Assembly: GCF_036108815.1 (NCBI RefSeq)
Contig: NZ_CP107985.1
Coordinates: 6,321,501 to 6,385,500 of the forward strand
Reading direction: 5' to 3'
Length of the DNA stretch: 64,000 bases
From: Streptomyces sp. NBC_00353
Lineage (GTDB): Bacteria; Actinomycetota; Actinomycetes; Streptomycetales; Streptomycetaceae
The notes beneath the pieces were generated by a model. The model was not told the origin of the DNA and searched no databases. It worked only from the letters and a program-made list of their open reading frames with translations. A program made the position numbers and the translations under genes. This document shows, piece by piece, positions 23,776-32,699 of this stretch; positions within the stretch are counted from its first letter, which is position 1, and each line of letters begins with the position of its first letter.

Positions 23776-24658
23776 GGTTGCACAGACGGCGCAGGCGGCG
23801 GAGGCCGCAGGAGGCGTCGAGACGCCCGAGGTGGCGTTCGCCGAACGGTCGAGGCTGGTCGAGGGGGTCCGCGCGTACGGGCTGATCGCCTCGATGTGGC
23901 TGCGCTCGACGATGGCGTACCGGGCCTCGTTCGTCATGACGACGCTCGGGAACTTCGCGGCGACCGGCTTCGACTTCGTCGCGATCATGCTGATGTTCGC
24001 GCACGTCGACGAATTGGGCGGCTACACGCTGCCGGAGATCGCCCTGCTGTACGGGGCTTCTGGCACCGCGTTCGGCCTGTCCGATCTGGTGCTGGGGTCG
24101 ATGGACCGGCTGGGCCGCCGGGTCCGGGACGGCACGCTGGACACGCTGCTGGTGCGCCCGGTGCCGGTGCTGGCCCAGGTGGCGGCGGACCGGTTCGCGC
24201 TGCGCAGGCTGGGGCGGATCACGCAGGGGCTGCTGGTGTTCGGGTACGCCCTGGCGACGCTGGACATCGACTGGACGCCGCTGCGGGTGGCGATGGTGCC
24301 GCTGATGCTGCTGACCGGGGCAGCGATCTTCGGGGCGGTGTTCGTGTGCGGGGCGGCGTTCCAGTTCTTCGCGCAGGACGCCGCCGAGGTGCAGAGCTCC
24401 TTCACGTACGGCGGGAACACGCTGCTCCAGTACCCGCCGACGATCTTCGCCAAGGATCTGGTGCGCGGGGTGACGTTCGTCGTGCCGCTGGCCTTCGTGA
24501 ACTGGCTGCCCGCGCTGTATGTGCTGGGCCGGGACTACCCGCTGGCGCTGCCGGAGTGGGTGGCGTTTCTGCCTCCGGTGGTGGCGGCGGTGTGCTGGGT
24601 GATCGCGGGGACGGCGTGGCGGGCGGGCCTGCGCTCGTACCGGAGCACGGGAAGTTGA
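23768..24658 (+). CDS. ABC-2 type exporter permease subunit 2
   Basis: This 296-aa second permease follows at GTG 23768, overlapping the stop of subunit 1 by eight bases. Its N-terminus is a charged extension (AEVAQTAQAAEAAGGVETPEVAFAE trimmed to MAEVAQTAQAAEAAGG), then six hydrophobic segments including NFAATGFDFVAIMLMFAHV and PTIFAKDLVRGVTFVVPL. Members of this ABC-2 subgroup come as three-gene sets of two permeases and one ATPase. The substrate is unknown; drug or lipid export is a guess. The ATPase gene begins 26 bases downstream. Confidence 0.82.
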   Translation: MAEVAQTAQAAEAAGGVETPEVAFAERSRLVEGVRAYGLIASMWLRSTMAYRASFVMTTLGNFAATGFDFVAIMLMFAHVDELGGYTLPEIALLYGASGTAFGLSDLVLGSMDRLGRRVRDGTLDTLLVRPVPVLAQVAADRFALRRLGRITQGLLVFGYALATLDIDWTPLRVAMVPLMLLTGAAIFGAVFVCGAAFQFFAQDAAEVQSSFTYGGNTLLQYPPTIFAKDLVRGVTFVVPLAFVNWLPALYVLGRDYPLALPEWVAFLPPVVAAVCWVIAGTAWRAGLRSYRSTGS

Positions 24659-24684
24659 CCAGCGGGAGAACGAGGGCATCGGAC

Positions 24685-25671
24685 ATGGGCATGGACACGG
24701 ATACCGACTTCATCGAGCTCGACAACGTCGAGAAGGTCTTCGACGTGCGCCGCAGGACGGGCTTCCTGCGCAGTGAGCGCCGCGAGGTCCGGGCGGTCGA
24801 CGGGATCAGCTTCCGCGTGCCGCGCGGCGAGATGGTCGGCTACATCGGCCCGAACGGTGCGGGCAAGTCGACCACCATCAAGATGCTGACCGGCATCCTC
24901 ACCCCGAGCGGCGGCCGGCTGCGGGTCGCGGGCATCGACCCGTCCAGGGAGCGTACGAGGCTGGCGCACCGGATCGGTGTGGTCTTCGGCCAGCGCACCA
25001 CGCTCTGGTGGGACCTGCCGCTGCGTGACTCGTACCGGCTGGTGCACCGGATGTACCGGATCCCGGACGGTCGCTACCGGGAGAACCTGGACCGCTGCGT
25101 CGAACTCCTCGATCTGGGCGAGCTGTTGGACGTACCGGTGCGGCAGCTGTCGCTCGGGCAGCGGATGCGCGGCGATATCGCGGCGGCGCTGCTGCACGAC
25201 CCGGAGGTGCTGTACCTGGACGAGCCGACGATCGGCCTCGATGTGGTCTCCAAGGCAAAGGTCCGTGGCTTCCTTCGCGACCTGAACGCCGAGCGGGGTA
25301 CGACGGTGCTGCTCACCACGCATGATCTGACGGACATCGAGCAGCTCTGCCGGCGGGTGATGGTGATCGATCACGGCCGTCTGATGTACGACGGGGCGCT
25401 CGCCGGACTGCACGAGATCGGTGCGAGCGAACGCACCCTGGTCGTCGACCTGGAGCGGGAACTCCCGGCGATCCGGCTGGAGTCGGAGCCTTCGGTGCGT
25501 ACGGTGAAGGTGGAGGGGCCGCGGCAGTGGCTGGCGTTCCCCGCGTCCGGATCGGCGGCGCCGCTGGTGGCGCGGATCGCCGCGGAGTATCCGCTGGTGG
25601 ACCTGTCGGTGCGGGAGCCGGACATCGAGGCCGTGATCGCGAGGATGTACGCGTCGGCCGGCAGTGTGTAG
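24685..25671 (+). CDS. ABC transporter ATP-binding protein
   Basis: This 328-aa ATPase powers the ABC-2 permease pair just upstream. Walker A is GPNGAGKST, the Q-loop region has VVFGQRTTLWW, the signature is LSLGQRMRGDIAAALL, Walker B is VLYLDEPTIGLD, and the switch histidine is in LLTTHDLTDIEQL. The C-terminal 80 residues form the usual regulatory extension after ABC-2 ATPases. ATG at 24685 (MGMDTDTDF) is used; ATG at 24691 is an in-frame alternative. The start lies 26 bases after the second permease stop, so it is one operon. Confidence 0.92.
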   Translation: MGMDTDTDFIELDNVEKVFDVRRRTGFLRSERREVRAVDGISFRVPRGEMVGYIGPNGAGKSTTIKMLTGILTPSGGRLRVAGIDPSRERTRLAHRIGVVFGQRTTLWWDLPLRDSYRLVHRMYRIPDGRYRENLDRCVELLDLGELLDVPVRQLSLGQRMRGDIAAALLHDPEVLYLDEPTIGLDVVSKAKVRGFLRDLNAERGTTVLLTTHDLTDIEQLCRRVMVIDHGRLMYDGALAGLHEIGASERTLVVDLERELPAIRLESEPSVRTVKVEGPRQWLAFPASGSAAPLVARIAAEYPLVDLSVREPDIEAVIARMYASAGSV

Positions 25672-25752
25672 AACGATGTGAGGCAGCGTCAATTGTCGCT
25701 GGCCACAGTCGGATCGGTGACGTGGGCGGATGCGTTCAATAGGCTGCGCGGT

Positions 25753-26439
25753 ATGACGAGCGAACATCCGGACATGCGTGCTTCCGATGCCGAGCGTGAG
25801 CGTGTCGCCGAGGTACTGCGCGAGGCGGTGGCTGAGGGACGGCTGCAGATGGAGGAGTTCGAGCAGCGGCTCGACGCGACCTACAAGGCCCGTACGCACG
25901 GTGAGTTGGAGCCGCTGGTCCGTGACCTTCCGGCGCCGGGCGGGGTGGTGGCACCGGTGGGTCCGGGAGGCTCGCCCGCACGGACGGGTTCGACGGGGGT
26001 CGACTGGGCGGCACGTGTCGGCGGCCCCGCCACCTCGACGGGGGCGTTCGCCTTCTGGGGCGGCTTCAGGCGCAAGGGCACGTGGACGGTGGCCCGGAAG
26101 TTCACCGCGTTCGCGATGTGGGGCGGCGGCGAGATCGATCTGCGTGAGGCCCGCTTCGAGGACCGTGAGGTCGTCGTCCGCTGCTTCACGATCATGGGCG
26201 GGATGCAGGTGACGGTCCCGCCGGAGCTGGATGTCGAGGTCAGGGGCATCGGCATCATGGGCGGCTTCGGCGACCGGGCGTCGGGCGAGGGCATCCCCTC
26301 GCCGGGCTCGCCGCGGGTGCGGATCACCGGCTTCGCGCTGATGGGCGGGGTCGATGTGGAGCGCAAGCGGACGAAGGCGGAGAAGGAGCGGGAGCGGGAG
26401 CGTGCCCGGCAGCTGAAGAAGGGCTCGGGGGAGGACTAG
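25753..26439 (+). CDS. DUF1707 plus LiaF-like protein
   Basis: The N-terminal 55 residues are the DUF1707 domain (MRASDAERERVAEVLREAVAEGRLQ, EEFEQRLDATYKARTHGELEPLV). A Pro/Gly linker and a C-terminal beta region with glycine-rich turns (FTIMGGMQVTVPP, GIGIMGGFGDR, ALMGGVDVERKR) resemble the LiaF-type cell-wall-stress sensor region. The C-terminus is highly charged (KRTKAEKERERERARQLKKG). It has no membrane segment, so it is probably cytoplasmic or membrane-peripheral. The role is unknown. ATG at 25753 (MTSEHPDMRAS). It stands alone and ends before a convergent gene. Confidence 0.85.
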   Translation: MTSEHPDMRASDAERERVAEVLREAVAEGRLQMEEFEQRLDATYKARTHGELEPLVRDLPAPGGVVAPVGPGGSPARTGSTGVDWAARVGGPATSTGAFAFWGGFRRKGTWTVARKFTAFAMWGGGEIDLREARFEDREVVVRCFTIMGGMQVTVPPELDVEVRGIGIMGGFGDRASGEGIPSPGSPRVRITGFALMGGVDVERKRTKAEKERERERARQLKKGSGED

Positions 26440-26505
26440 GGCCCGTCCGGCGACGAGGACACGGCGGTGTGCCCGGCTCCGGGCGCACCGGACCCATCGC
26501 TCCGG

Positions 26506-27759
26506 TCAGAGCTGGTCGGACGCCGGCCTGCTCCGGTGCAGGGTCCGCAGATTCACCTGGTGTCCCAGTCGCAGATATCCGTTGTCGTTGAGATGCAGAT
26601 GGTCGCCGCAGTCGAACTCCGGGAGGAGCCGGCTCGGCCGGTACGGGTCGCGTACCACCCGGTCGAAGTCGACGACCTCGTCGAAGATGCCGCCCGCCCG
26701 GATCAGCGCGTTGACCTGATTCCGTACGGCGTCCCGGGCGGGCGTCCAGGCGAGGGAACCCTCGAACGGCATCAGTGTGGCCCCGACGACGTGCAGTCCG
26801 CGGTCGTGGGCGCGCTCCGTCATGGCCCTGAGCGCGTCCGCGATCCGCTGCGGGTCCCGCTCCTGCGGGAACTGCTGCACGTCGTTGACGCCGAGCGCGA
26901 TGATGACGGTCTTCACATCGGCGACGCCCAGCACATCCCGGTCGAAGCGGGCGCTCGCCCGCTGCCCGTATATCTGCCCGTAGCCCTGCCCGTCGCGCAG
27001 GATGCGGTTGCCGGCGATGCCCTGGTTGACCACCGCGTACCGGCCGCGAAGCCGGTCGGCGAGGACGTCGGGCCAGCGGCTGTTGGCGTCGAGGGTCGAG
27101 CCGGTGCCCGCGGTCAGCGAGTCACCGATGGCGACGATCGCCCCCGCGGCAGCCTTGTTGCGGACGTCCACGGCGGTGAGGTAGCGCCACAGGTTGCTGC
27201 GCCACGTGCCGTGTCCGTCCGCCACGTACGAGGTCTGGTGGCTGTTCGGGTGGATGGTGACGGGACCGTCGGCGGTGGGCGTGCGCAGGGTGACGACGAG
27301 ATCGGCGTCGGGGGCGACAGGGACGACGACCGGGTCGCTGACGACCTGTCCGCCCGCCGGGATCGTGACGGACGGGGCGCTGCGGAAGGAGACGGGCCGG
27401 GTGTTCACCGTGGCCTGATCGACGAGCAGCGGACGCGTACCGAAGAGGTTGGAGAGGGTGATGCGGGCCGCGTCGCCGCCGATGCTGGTGTGCACGACGT
27501 TACGGATGGTGCGCCGGGTCAGGTCGTCATCGGTGTGCGTGTCCGCCACACCGGCCGTCGGAGCCCCGGCCCAGGTGCCGATCCAGACACCGGTGGAGTG
27601 GGCCGGCGCAGCGGGCGTACGGGCCACCGACTCCGTGCCGACCTGCTTGGACCCGCCACCGGAGAACAGTGCGGATCCGGCGAACGCCACGATCGCGGCG
27701 AGCGCGGCGGTGCCCGCCACGAGGGCTGTGAGCAGGGCGGGTCCGTGGCGCCTGGGCAT
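26506..27759 (-). CDS. Secreted SGNH/GDSL-family hydrolase
   Basis: This 417-aa esterase/lipase-like hydrolase is exported. Its N-terminus PRRHGPALLTALVAGTAALA is a signal sequence or anchor. The middle is a beta-rich N-terminal domain (residues about 50-190). The SGNH blocks then follow: AIGDSLTAGTGS (Ser nucleophile), GIAGNRIL (Gly and Asn), ALGVNDVQQF (block III) and DHLHLNDNGY (Asp-x-x-His). The ATG at 27759 is the first in frame. The substrate is unknown, most likely an acyl ester or acetylated polysaccharide. It is convergent with the DUF1707 gene and divergent from the DUF445 gene. Confidence 0.88.
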   Translation of the reverse strand: MPRRHGPALLTALVAGTAALAAIVAFAGSALFSGGGSKQVGTESVARTPAAPAHSTGVWIGTWAGAPTAGVADTHTDDDLTRRTIRNVVHTSIGGDAARITLSNLFGTRPLLVDQATVNTRPVSFRSAPSVTIPAGGQVVSDPVVVPVAPDADLVVTLRTPTADGPVTIHPNSHQTSYVADGHGTWRSNLWRYLTAVDVRNKAAAGAIVAIGDSLTAGTGSTLDANSRWPDVLADRLRGRYAVVNQGIAGNRILRDGQGYGQIYGQRASARFDRDVLGVADVKTVIIALGVNDVQQFPQERDPQRIADALRAMTERAHDRGLHVVGATLMPFEGSLAWTPARDAVRNQVNALIRAGGIFDEVVDFDRVVRDPYRPSRLLPEFDCGDHLHLNDNGYLRLGHQVNLRTLHRSRPASDQL

Positions 27760-27912
27760 GGGCGGAGTGTCTCCTCGTGGTGGTGCGGGCTGATCTCATG
27801 ATGAAGCAGGGCGCGGGGGAACTCGACATGCGGCCCGGGAGTAGGTCAGGTAAGGACAATGCGTACGGGGCACCGGGGGCGATGCGTACGTGTACGCGGA
27901 CGGGTGGAGCGG

Positions 27913-29307
27913 ATGGAACGGATCGAGCGGACCAGGTCGGACGAGCCGGGCGGGGGACCGGCCGAGCCCGCACGGGCGCTGGGCGGCGCGGACGGGAGCT
28001 CCGGCACGGCAGCCTCCGCTCCCGTACACCACTCCCCCCTCGCCTCCTTCGCGTACACGGCCGCCGACGAGGAGAAGCGGCGTGGCGTACGCCGTATGAA
28101 AACCACGGCCACCGGCCTCCTCCTGCTTGTCGCGCTCGTGTACGTCCTTGCCACCTGGGCGAAGAACGCGGGTGTGGGCGGCTGGCCGGGCTTCGTCGCC
28201 GCGGCCGCCGAGGCGGGGATGGTGGGTGCGCTGGCCGACTGGTTCGCCGTCACGGCGCTGTTCAAACGTCCGCTCGGCCTGCCGATCCCGCACACCGCCA
28301 TCATCCCTACCAAGAAGGACCAGCTCGGAGCCTCATTGGGTTCCTTCGTAGGGGAAAATTTTCTTTCCGGCGATGTCGTACGCGGCCGGATACACGCTCT
28401 CGGCATCGGCGGCCGGCTCGGAGCCTGGCTGGCGGAGCCGGACCACGCCGACCGGGTGACCGCCGAGCTGGCGACCGCGCTGCGCGGTGCGCTGACCGTC
28501 CTGCGCGACTCCGACGTACAGGCCGTGGTCGGTGAGGCGATCACCCGGCGGGCGAACGCGGTGGAGGTCGGCCCCGGTCTCGGCAAGATGCTGGAGACGA
28601 TCGTCGCGGACGGCGGCCACCGCAGGGTCGTGGACCTGATCTGCGTACGCGCGCACGACTGGCTGATCCTGCACGGCGACTCGGTGATGGATGCGGTGCA
28701 GGGCGGGGCGCCGGGCTGGACGCCCCGGTTCGTCGACAAGCGGGTGGGGGAGCGGGTCTACAAGGAGCTGCTGCGTTTCGTGACCGAGATGCGGGACATG
28801 CCGGAGCATCCGGCGCGCTACTCGATCGACACGTTCCTGACGGACTTCGCCGCCGACCTCCAGACCGACTCGGACACCCGGGCGCGGGTGGAGCGGCTGA
28901 AGTCGGAGATCCTGGGGCGCCGCGAGGTCCAGGACGTCATCGCATCGGCCTGGTCGTCCGTCCGCACGATGATCATCACGGCTGCTGAGGACGAGCGCAG
29001 CGAGCTGCGGCTGCGGGCGCGCGCCTCGCTGATGTCGCTGGGGGCGCGGCTGGCGACGGACGGCCGGCTCCAGGCGAAGCTGGAGGGCTGGCTGGAGGAC
29101 GCGGCGGTGTATGTCGTCACGACGTACCGAACGGAGATCACGTCGCTGATCAGTGACACGGTCGCGAGCTGGGACGCGGATCAGACGTCGAAGAAGATCG
29201 AGGCGCACATCGGCCGTGACCTGCAGTTCATCCGAATCAACGGCACGGTGGTGGGTGCGCTGGCGGGGCTGCTGATCTATACGGTGTCGCGGGCGTTCGG
29301 CGCGTAA
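27913..29307 (+). CDS. DUF445 family membrane protein
   Basis: This is a 464-aa protein of the DUF445 family, of unknown function. The core is seen in AAAAEAGMVGALADWFAVTALFK, RPLGLPIPHTAIIPTKKDQLG and the late WLEDAAVYVVTTYRTE. One membrane helix follows a disordered N-terminus (TATGLLLLVALVYVLATWA) and one ends the protein (GTVVGALAGLLIYTVSRAFG), so a long soluble helical domain lies between two anchors. ATG at 27913 (MERIERTRSDEP) is chosen; an in-frame ATG at 27859 would add 18 residues. A terminator follows. Confidence 0.85.
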   Translation: MERIERTRSDEPGGGPAEPARALGGADGSSGTAASAPVHHSPLASFAYTAADEEKRRGVRRMKTTATGLLLLVALVYVLATWAKNAGVGGWPGFVAAAAEAGMVGALADWFAVTALFKRPLGLPIPHTAIIPTKKDQLGASLGSFVGENFLSGDVVRGRIHALGIGGRLGAWLAEPDHADRVTAELATALRGALTVLRDSDVQAVVGEAITRRANAVEVGPGLGKMLETIVADGGHRRVVDLICVRAHDWLILHGDSVMDAVQGGAPGWTPRFVDKRVGERVYKELLRFVTEMRDMPEHPARYSIDTFLTDFAADLQTDSDTRARVERLKSEILGRREVQDVIASAWSSVRTMIITAAEDERSELRLRARASLMSLGARLATDGRLQAKLEGWLEDAAVYVVTTYRTEITSLISDTVASWDADQTSKKIEAHIGRDLQFIRINGTVVGALAGLLIYTVSRAFGA

Positions 29308-29326
29308 CGACGCCCCTGTGAGGGTT

Positions 29327-29366
29327 CCGGGTGCGTACCCGGCCTGTCGTACGGGTACGCACCCGG
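29327..29366. terminator. Bidirectional terminator after DUF445 gene
   Basis: CCGGGTGCGTACCCG (29327-29341) pairs perfectly with CGGGTACGCACCCGG (29352-29366) around a 10-base loop. It lies between two convergent genes. Confidence 0.75.
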
Positions 29367-29446
29367 CTTACGCGGGGGAGTGCTCTTGAATACGCGCCCC
29401 ACCGCTCTCGCGTTCAGTGTTCCGTGGGCCTCGCGGGAGAAATTTC

Positions 29447-29749
29447 TCAGGCGGCGCGGCGGGTGACCGCCCATGACGCGGCGGCGACCGTGCCCGCCAC
29501 GGTGAAGACGGCCGGCCAGGCGCCGAGCTTCTTGGCCAGCGGGTGCGATCCGGCGAACGCGGCGACGTACGCCGTGGTCAGAGCGGTGGCCGCACGGGGT
29601 CCGGCCTGCCGGTTCCACTCGTACGCGGCGACGGACCCCGCGGCGGCCAGCGCGACGCCGCCCAGCGGCCGCTTCTTGGTCCAACGTGCGATCGCGTACC
29701 CGCCGACCAGTCCGCTCGCCGCCACTGCCGCTGCCGGAACTTTCGCCAT
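29447..29749 (-). CDS. Small membrane protein, unknown
   Basis: This 100-aa protein has three hydrophobic segments (AAAVAASGLVGGYAIARW, GGVALAAAGSVAAY, VFTVAGTVAAASWAVT) and a basic loop (RWTKKRPLG) between the first two. It is annotated as a small Streptomyces membrane protein in similar contexts, but I do not recognise a domain. I use ATG at 29749 (MAKVPAAAVAASG), preceded by AAGGTGG; GTG at 29758 is three codons upstream. It is convergent with the DUF445 gene and lies about 100 bases from the inverted repeat before the MFS gene. Confidence 0.6.
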   Translation of the reverse strand: MAKVPAAAVAASGLVGGYAIARWTKKRPLGGVALAAAGSVAAYEWNRQAGPRAATALTTAYVAAFAGSHPLAKKLGAWPAVFTVAGTVAAASWAVTRRAA

Positions 29750-29847
29750 AGCCGCCACCTTCGTCTTCTCGCCGGCCGGTTCTTCTCGCTGTCCGGCTCT
29801 TCTCGGCTTCCGAGGCTAACGCGGCGGGCGGACCTCAGGTTGCCGGA

Positions 29848-29894
29848 GGGGGTGTACATGCGTTTACCTAGAGGGTGAACGCATGTACACCCCC
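29848..29894. repeat. 17-bp inverted repeat, operator candidate before the MFS-TetR operon
   Basis: GGGGGTGTACATGCGTT (29848-29864) and AACGCATGTACACCCCC (29878-29894) are perfect inverted copies 13 bases apart, 49 bases before the MFS start. The inner parts read TGTACATGCG and CGCATGTACA. A TetR gene is cotranscribed downstream, so an autoregulatory operator is the obvious reading. Confidence 0.6.
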
Positions 29895-29943
29895 CTCAGG
29901 GTGCCGCCACCGGCACCACCGCCGAGCACCGTACGGAGAATGC

Positions 29944-31446
29944 ATGTCCGCGGACATATCCGCCCCCGACGGGGCAACCGGGCAGACCCGGACCCCGCAC
30001 CACCCCCGCTTCGCCGTGGGCGTCCTCGCGTTCTGCGGCGTCGTGGTCGCGGTCATGCAGACGATCGTCGTCCCGCTTCTCCCGCACATCCCGGCCCTCA
30101 CCGGCGCGACCCCCACCGCCGCGAGCTGGCTGGTCACCGTCACCCTCCTCACCGGCGCCGTCTTCACGCCCGTCCTGGGCCGGGTCGGCGACATGTACGG
30201 CAAGCGGCGGGTGCTGGTCGCATCGCTCGCGGTCCTCGTGATGGGCTCGGTGCTGTGCGCCGTCAGCTCCCACATCGGCGTACTCATCACCGGCCGCGCC
30301 CTCCAGGGCGCCGCGCTCGCCGTCGTACCGCTGGGCATCAGCATCCTGCGCGACGAACTCCCGCCCGAGCGGGTCCTCTCCGCGGTCGCCCTGATGAGTT
30401 CGACGCTCGGCATCGGTGCGGCCGTCGGTCTGCCGGTCGCGGCGCTCGTCGTCGAGAACTTCGACTGGCACACCATGTTCTGGGTGTCGGGTGCGATCGG
30501 CATCGTCGACATCGTGCTGGTGCTCTGCTGCGTACCGGAGTCCCCGCTGCGCACCCGCGGCCGGTTCGACGCCGTCGGCGCGCTGGGTCTGTCCGCGGCC
30601 CTGGTCTGCCTGCTGCTCGCGGTGACGCAGGGCGCCGACTGGGGCTGGACGTCGACGCGCACGGTCGGCCTGCTCGTCGCGGCCGTGGTGGTGACGCTGC
30701 TCTGGGGCGCGTACGAGCTCCGCGTGCCGACGCCCATGGTCGACCTGCGGGTCTCGGCCCGCCCGGCCGTCCTGCTCACCAACGTCGCCGCCCTGCTGAT
30801 CGGCTTCGCCTTCTACGCGAACTCGCTGGTCACCGCGCAGATGGTGCAGGAACCGAAGGTGACGGGCTACGGGCTCGGTGCCTCGCTCGTCGTCAGCGGG
30901 CTCTGCCTGCTGCCGGGCGGTGTGGCGATGGTGGCGCTCTCGCCGGTGTCGGCCCGGATCTCGGCGAAGTACGGGCCGAAGGTCAGCCTGGCGCTGGCGG
31001 CGGGGATCATCGCCGTCGGCTATGTGGTGCGGTACTTCACCAGCCACAGCCTGTGGCTGATCATCGCCGGTGCGACGGTCGTCGCCTCGGGCACGGCCAT
31101 CGCGTACTCGGCGCTGCCCGCCCTGGTGATGCGCGGGGTCCCGGTCAGCGAGACGGGTGCGGCCAACGGCCTCAACACGTTGATGAGGTCGATCGGACAG
31201 GCCTTCTGCAGTGCGACGGTGGCGGCGGTCCTCGCCAACATCACGTTCCGGGCCGGCGGCCGGACGGCCCCGACGCTCCACGCCTACCAGGTCGTCTTCC
31301 TGATCGCGGCGGGCGCGGCACTGCTGGCGCTGACGGTCACGCTGTTCCTGCCCGGCAGCCGTACACCTGAGGCAGGTACGGTCGGAGAGAACCGCAACGA
31401 CCGCAAGGGCGGTGCGCGGACGATCCCGATCGAGGAGGGCGCATGA
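29944..31446 (+). CDS. MFS drug-efflux transporter (DHA2-like, 14 TM)
   Basis: This 500-aa MFS exporter is of the DHA2 type. Helix 1 contains VLAFCGVVVAVMQTIVVPLL. The A-motif is GRVGDMYGKRRVL, the C-motif-like region reads LGIGAAVGLPVAALV, and 13-14 hydrophobic segments follow. ATG at 29944 (MSADISAPDGATGQ) has GGAGA upstream; the longer frame covers the inverted repeat and is not used. The stop overlaps the start of the TetR gene by four bases (ATGA). Drug efflux controlled by the downstream repressor is likely. The ligand is unknown. Confidence 0.88.
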   Translation: MSADISAPDGATGQTRTPHHPRFAVGVLAFCGVVVAVMQTIVVPLLPHIPALTGATPTAASWLVTVTLLTGAVFTPVLGRVGDMYGKRRVLVASLAVLVMGSVLCAVSSHIGVLITGRALQGAALAVVPLGISILRDELPPERVLSAVALMSSTLGIGAAVGLPVAALVVENFDWHTMFWVSGAIGIVDIVLVLCCVPESPLRTRGRFDAVGALGLSAALVCLLLAVTQGADWGWTSTRTVGLLVAAVVVTLLWGAYELRVPTPMVDLRVSARPAVLLTNVAALLIGFAFYANSLVTAQMVQEPKVTGYGLGASLVVSGLCLLPGGVAMVALSPVSARISAKYGPKVSLALAAGIIAVGYVVRYFTSHSLWLIIAGATVVASGTAIAYSALPALVMRGVPVSETGAANGLNTLMRSIGQAFCSATVAAVLANITFRAGGRTAPTLHAYQVVFLIAAGAALLALTVTLFLPGSRTPEAGTVGENRNDRKGGARTIPIEEGA

Positions 31447-32033
31447 CCGGCAGCCGGGCCGCCGTTCCGGCCCCTTCGCCGTCCCCGGTCCCCGCCGACC
31501 AGGGCACGGGCCGGGACGCGATCCTGCGCGCGGCGCGGCGGGCGTTCACCCAGCGCCCGTACGCCGAAGTGACCATCCGGGGGATCGCCGCAGACGCCGG
31601 AGTCAGCCCCTCCCTGGTCGTGAAGCACTTCGGCCGCAAGGAAGAACTCTTCAACACCGTCGCCGACTTCGGCCCGGCCGCCGAGGAACTCTTCGACGCC
31701 CCGCTCGACATGCTGGGCCGCCACATGGTGGTGACTCTCGTACGCCGCAGGCGCGAGCTGAAGTCGGACCCGCTCCTGCGCGTCGTGTTCTCCCTGGGCA
31801 ACCAGGACGAACGCTCCTTGCTGCGCGACCGCTTCCACGAGCAGGTCACCGAGGCGCTGATCGCCCGCCTCCCCGGCCGTGAACGCACCCTGCGCGCCGA
31901 GCTGATCGCCGGTCACCTTCTCGGCCTCGGCGCCACACTGAGCCTGCACCGCGAGGGCGCGGGTTCACTTGCCACCCCCGAACACCTCGCCGATCTGTAC
32001 GCGCCGGCGCTCCAGACCCTGATCACGGGCTGA
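31443..32033 (+). CDS. TetR/AcrR-family transcriptional regulator
   Basis: This 196-aa repressor has an N-terminal helix-turn-helix of the TetR type: RDAILRAARRAFTQRPYAEV, TIRGIAADAGVSPSLVVKHF and GRKEELF (residues about 22-70). The C-terminal helical part is the ligand domain and is unlike any named subfamily I can identify. It starts at ATG 31443, overlapping the MFS stop (ATGA), so it is translationally coupled and likely binds the inverted repeat at 29848-29894 to control both genes. Confidence 0.9.
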   Translation: MTGSRAAVPAPSPSPVPADQGTGRDAILRAARRAFTQRPYAEVTIRGIAADAGVSPSLVVKHFGRKEELFNTVADFGPAAEELFDAPLDMLGRHMVVTLVRRRRELKSDPLLRVVFSLGNQDERSLLRDRFHEQVTEALIARLPGRERTLRAELIAGHLLGLGATLSLHREGAGSLATPEHLADLYAPALQTLITG

Positions 32034-32097
32034 GGCCGCCGGGGGCGGAGGGCCGACCATGGCGGTATGGTCTGGGCCAATCGACGAGGGGGGCCTC

Positions 32098-32685
32098 ATG
32101 TCTGTCCGTACCATCCGTTCCCGGCGTACCACCCGTGCCCGTACCCGCATGCGTGCCGCCGCCGGGCTGACCGTGCTGCTGGGCGCGTGCCTGATGGGCT
32201 GCAGCAGCGTCGAGACGTCGGACGGGCCCGGTGGCGACGTTCCGTACGTGGCGCCGTCGGCGAATGCGGCGGCCGCGTCCCGGGCGGCGCAGGCGCAGGC
32301 GGAAGCGGACGCCCAGGCGTCGGCCGATGCGGAGGACGCCGCCCGTATGTCCTCCGACAAGCCCGCGAGCAGGCCCGCGCAGGTCCGCGATGCGTTCGCC
32401 ACCCTGCAGGCGACCCTGAACGACACCTGCACCCCGGGCACGGGCAACTGCGCCTACGTCCTGGGCCGGGTCCACGACGAACTGGCGGGCCTGGAGGCGT
32501 CGATGAAGGCGTATCCGAAGGACCCGGGGCACTTCAAGGAGCCCGTGGCCTGGATGACCACCCTGGACAGGACGCTGAAGGGCGACACCTCCACGGAGAA
32601 CCTGGAGAAGCACCGCTCAGAGCTGTTCGGCACGCGCGACCGCATCAACACGTGGATGCAGGGCCACCCGGAGGACTACCGCTGA
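32098..32685 (+). CDS. Small lipoprotein, unknown function
   Basis: This 195-aa protein begins MSVRTIRSRRTTRARTRMRA, a basic signal peptide, then GLTVLLGACLMGCSS with a lipobox (LMGC, Cys about 37). An Ala/Gln-rich helical region (ANAAAASRAAQAQAEADAQA) is followed by a compact helical domain with a Cys pair (DTCTPGTGNCAYVLGRVHDE) that may form a disulfide. I use ATG at 32098 because it is preceded by GAGGGGGG. The convergent reductase gene ends 15 bases away. I cannot name a family. Confidence 0.72.
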   Translation: MSVRTIRSRRTTRARTRMRAAAGLTVLLGACLMGCSSVETSDGPGGDVPYVAPSANAAAASRAAQAQAEADAQASADAEDAARMSSDKPASRPAQVRDAFATLQATLNDTCTPGTGNCAYVLGRVHDELAGLEASMKAYPKDPGHFKEPVAWMTTLDRTLKGDTSTENLEKHRSELFGTRDRINTWMQGHPEDYR

Positions 32686-32699
32686 CGGAGCCGCGTCGT

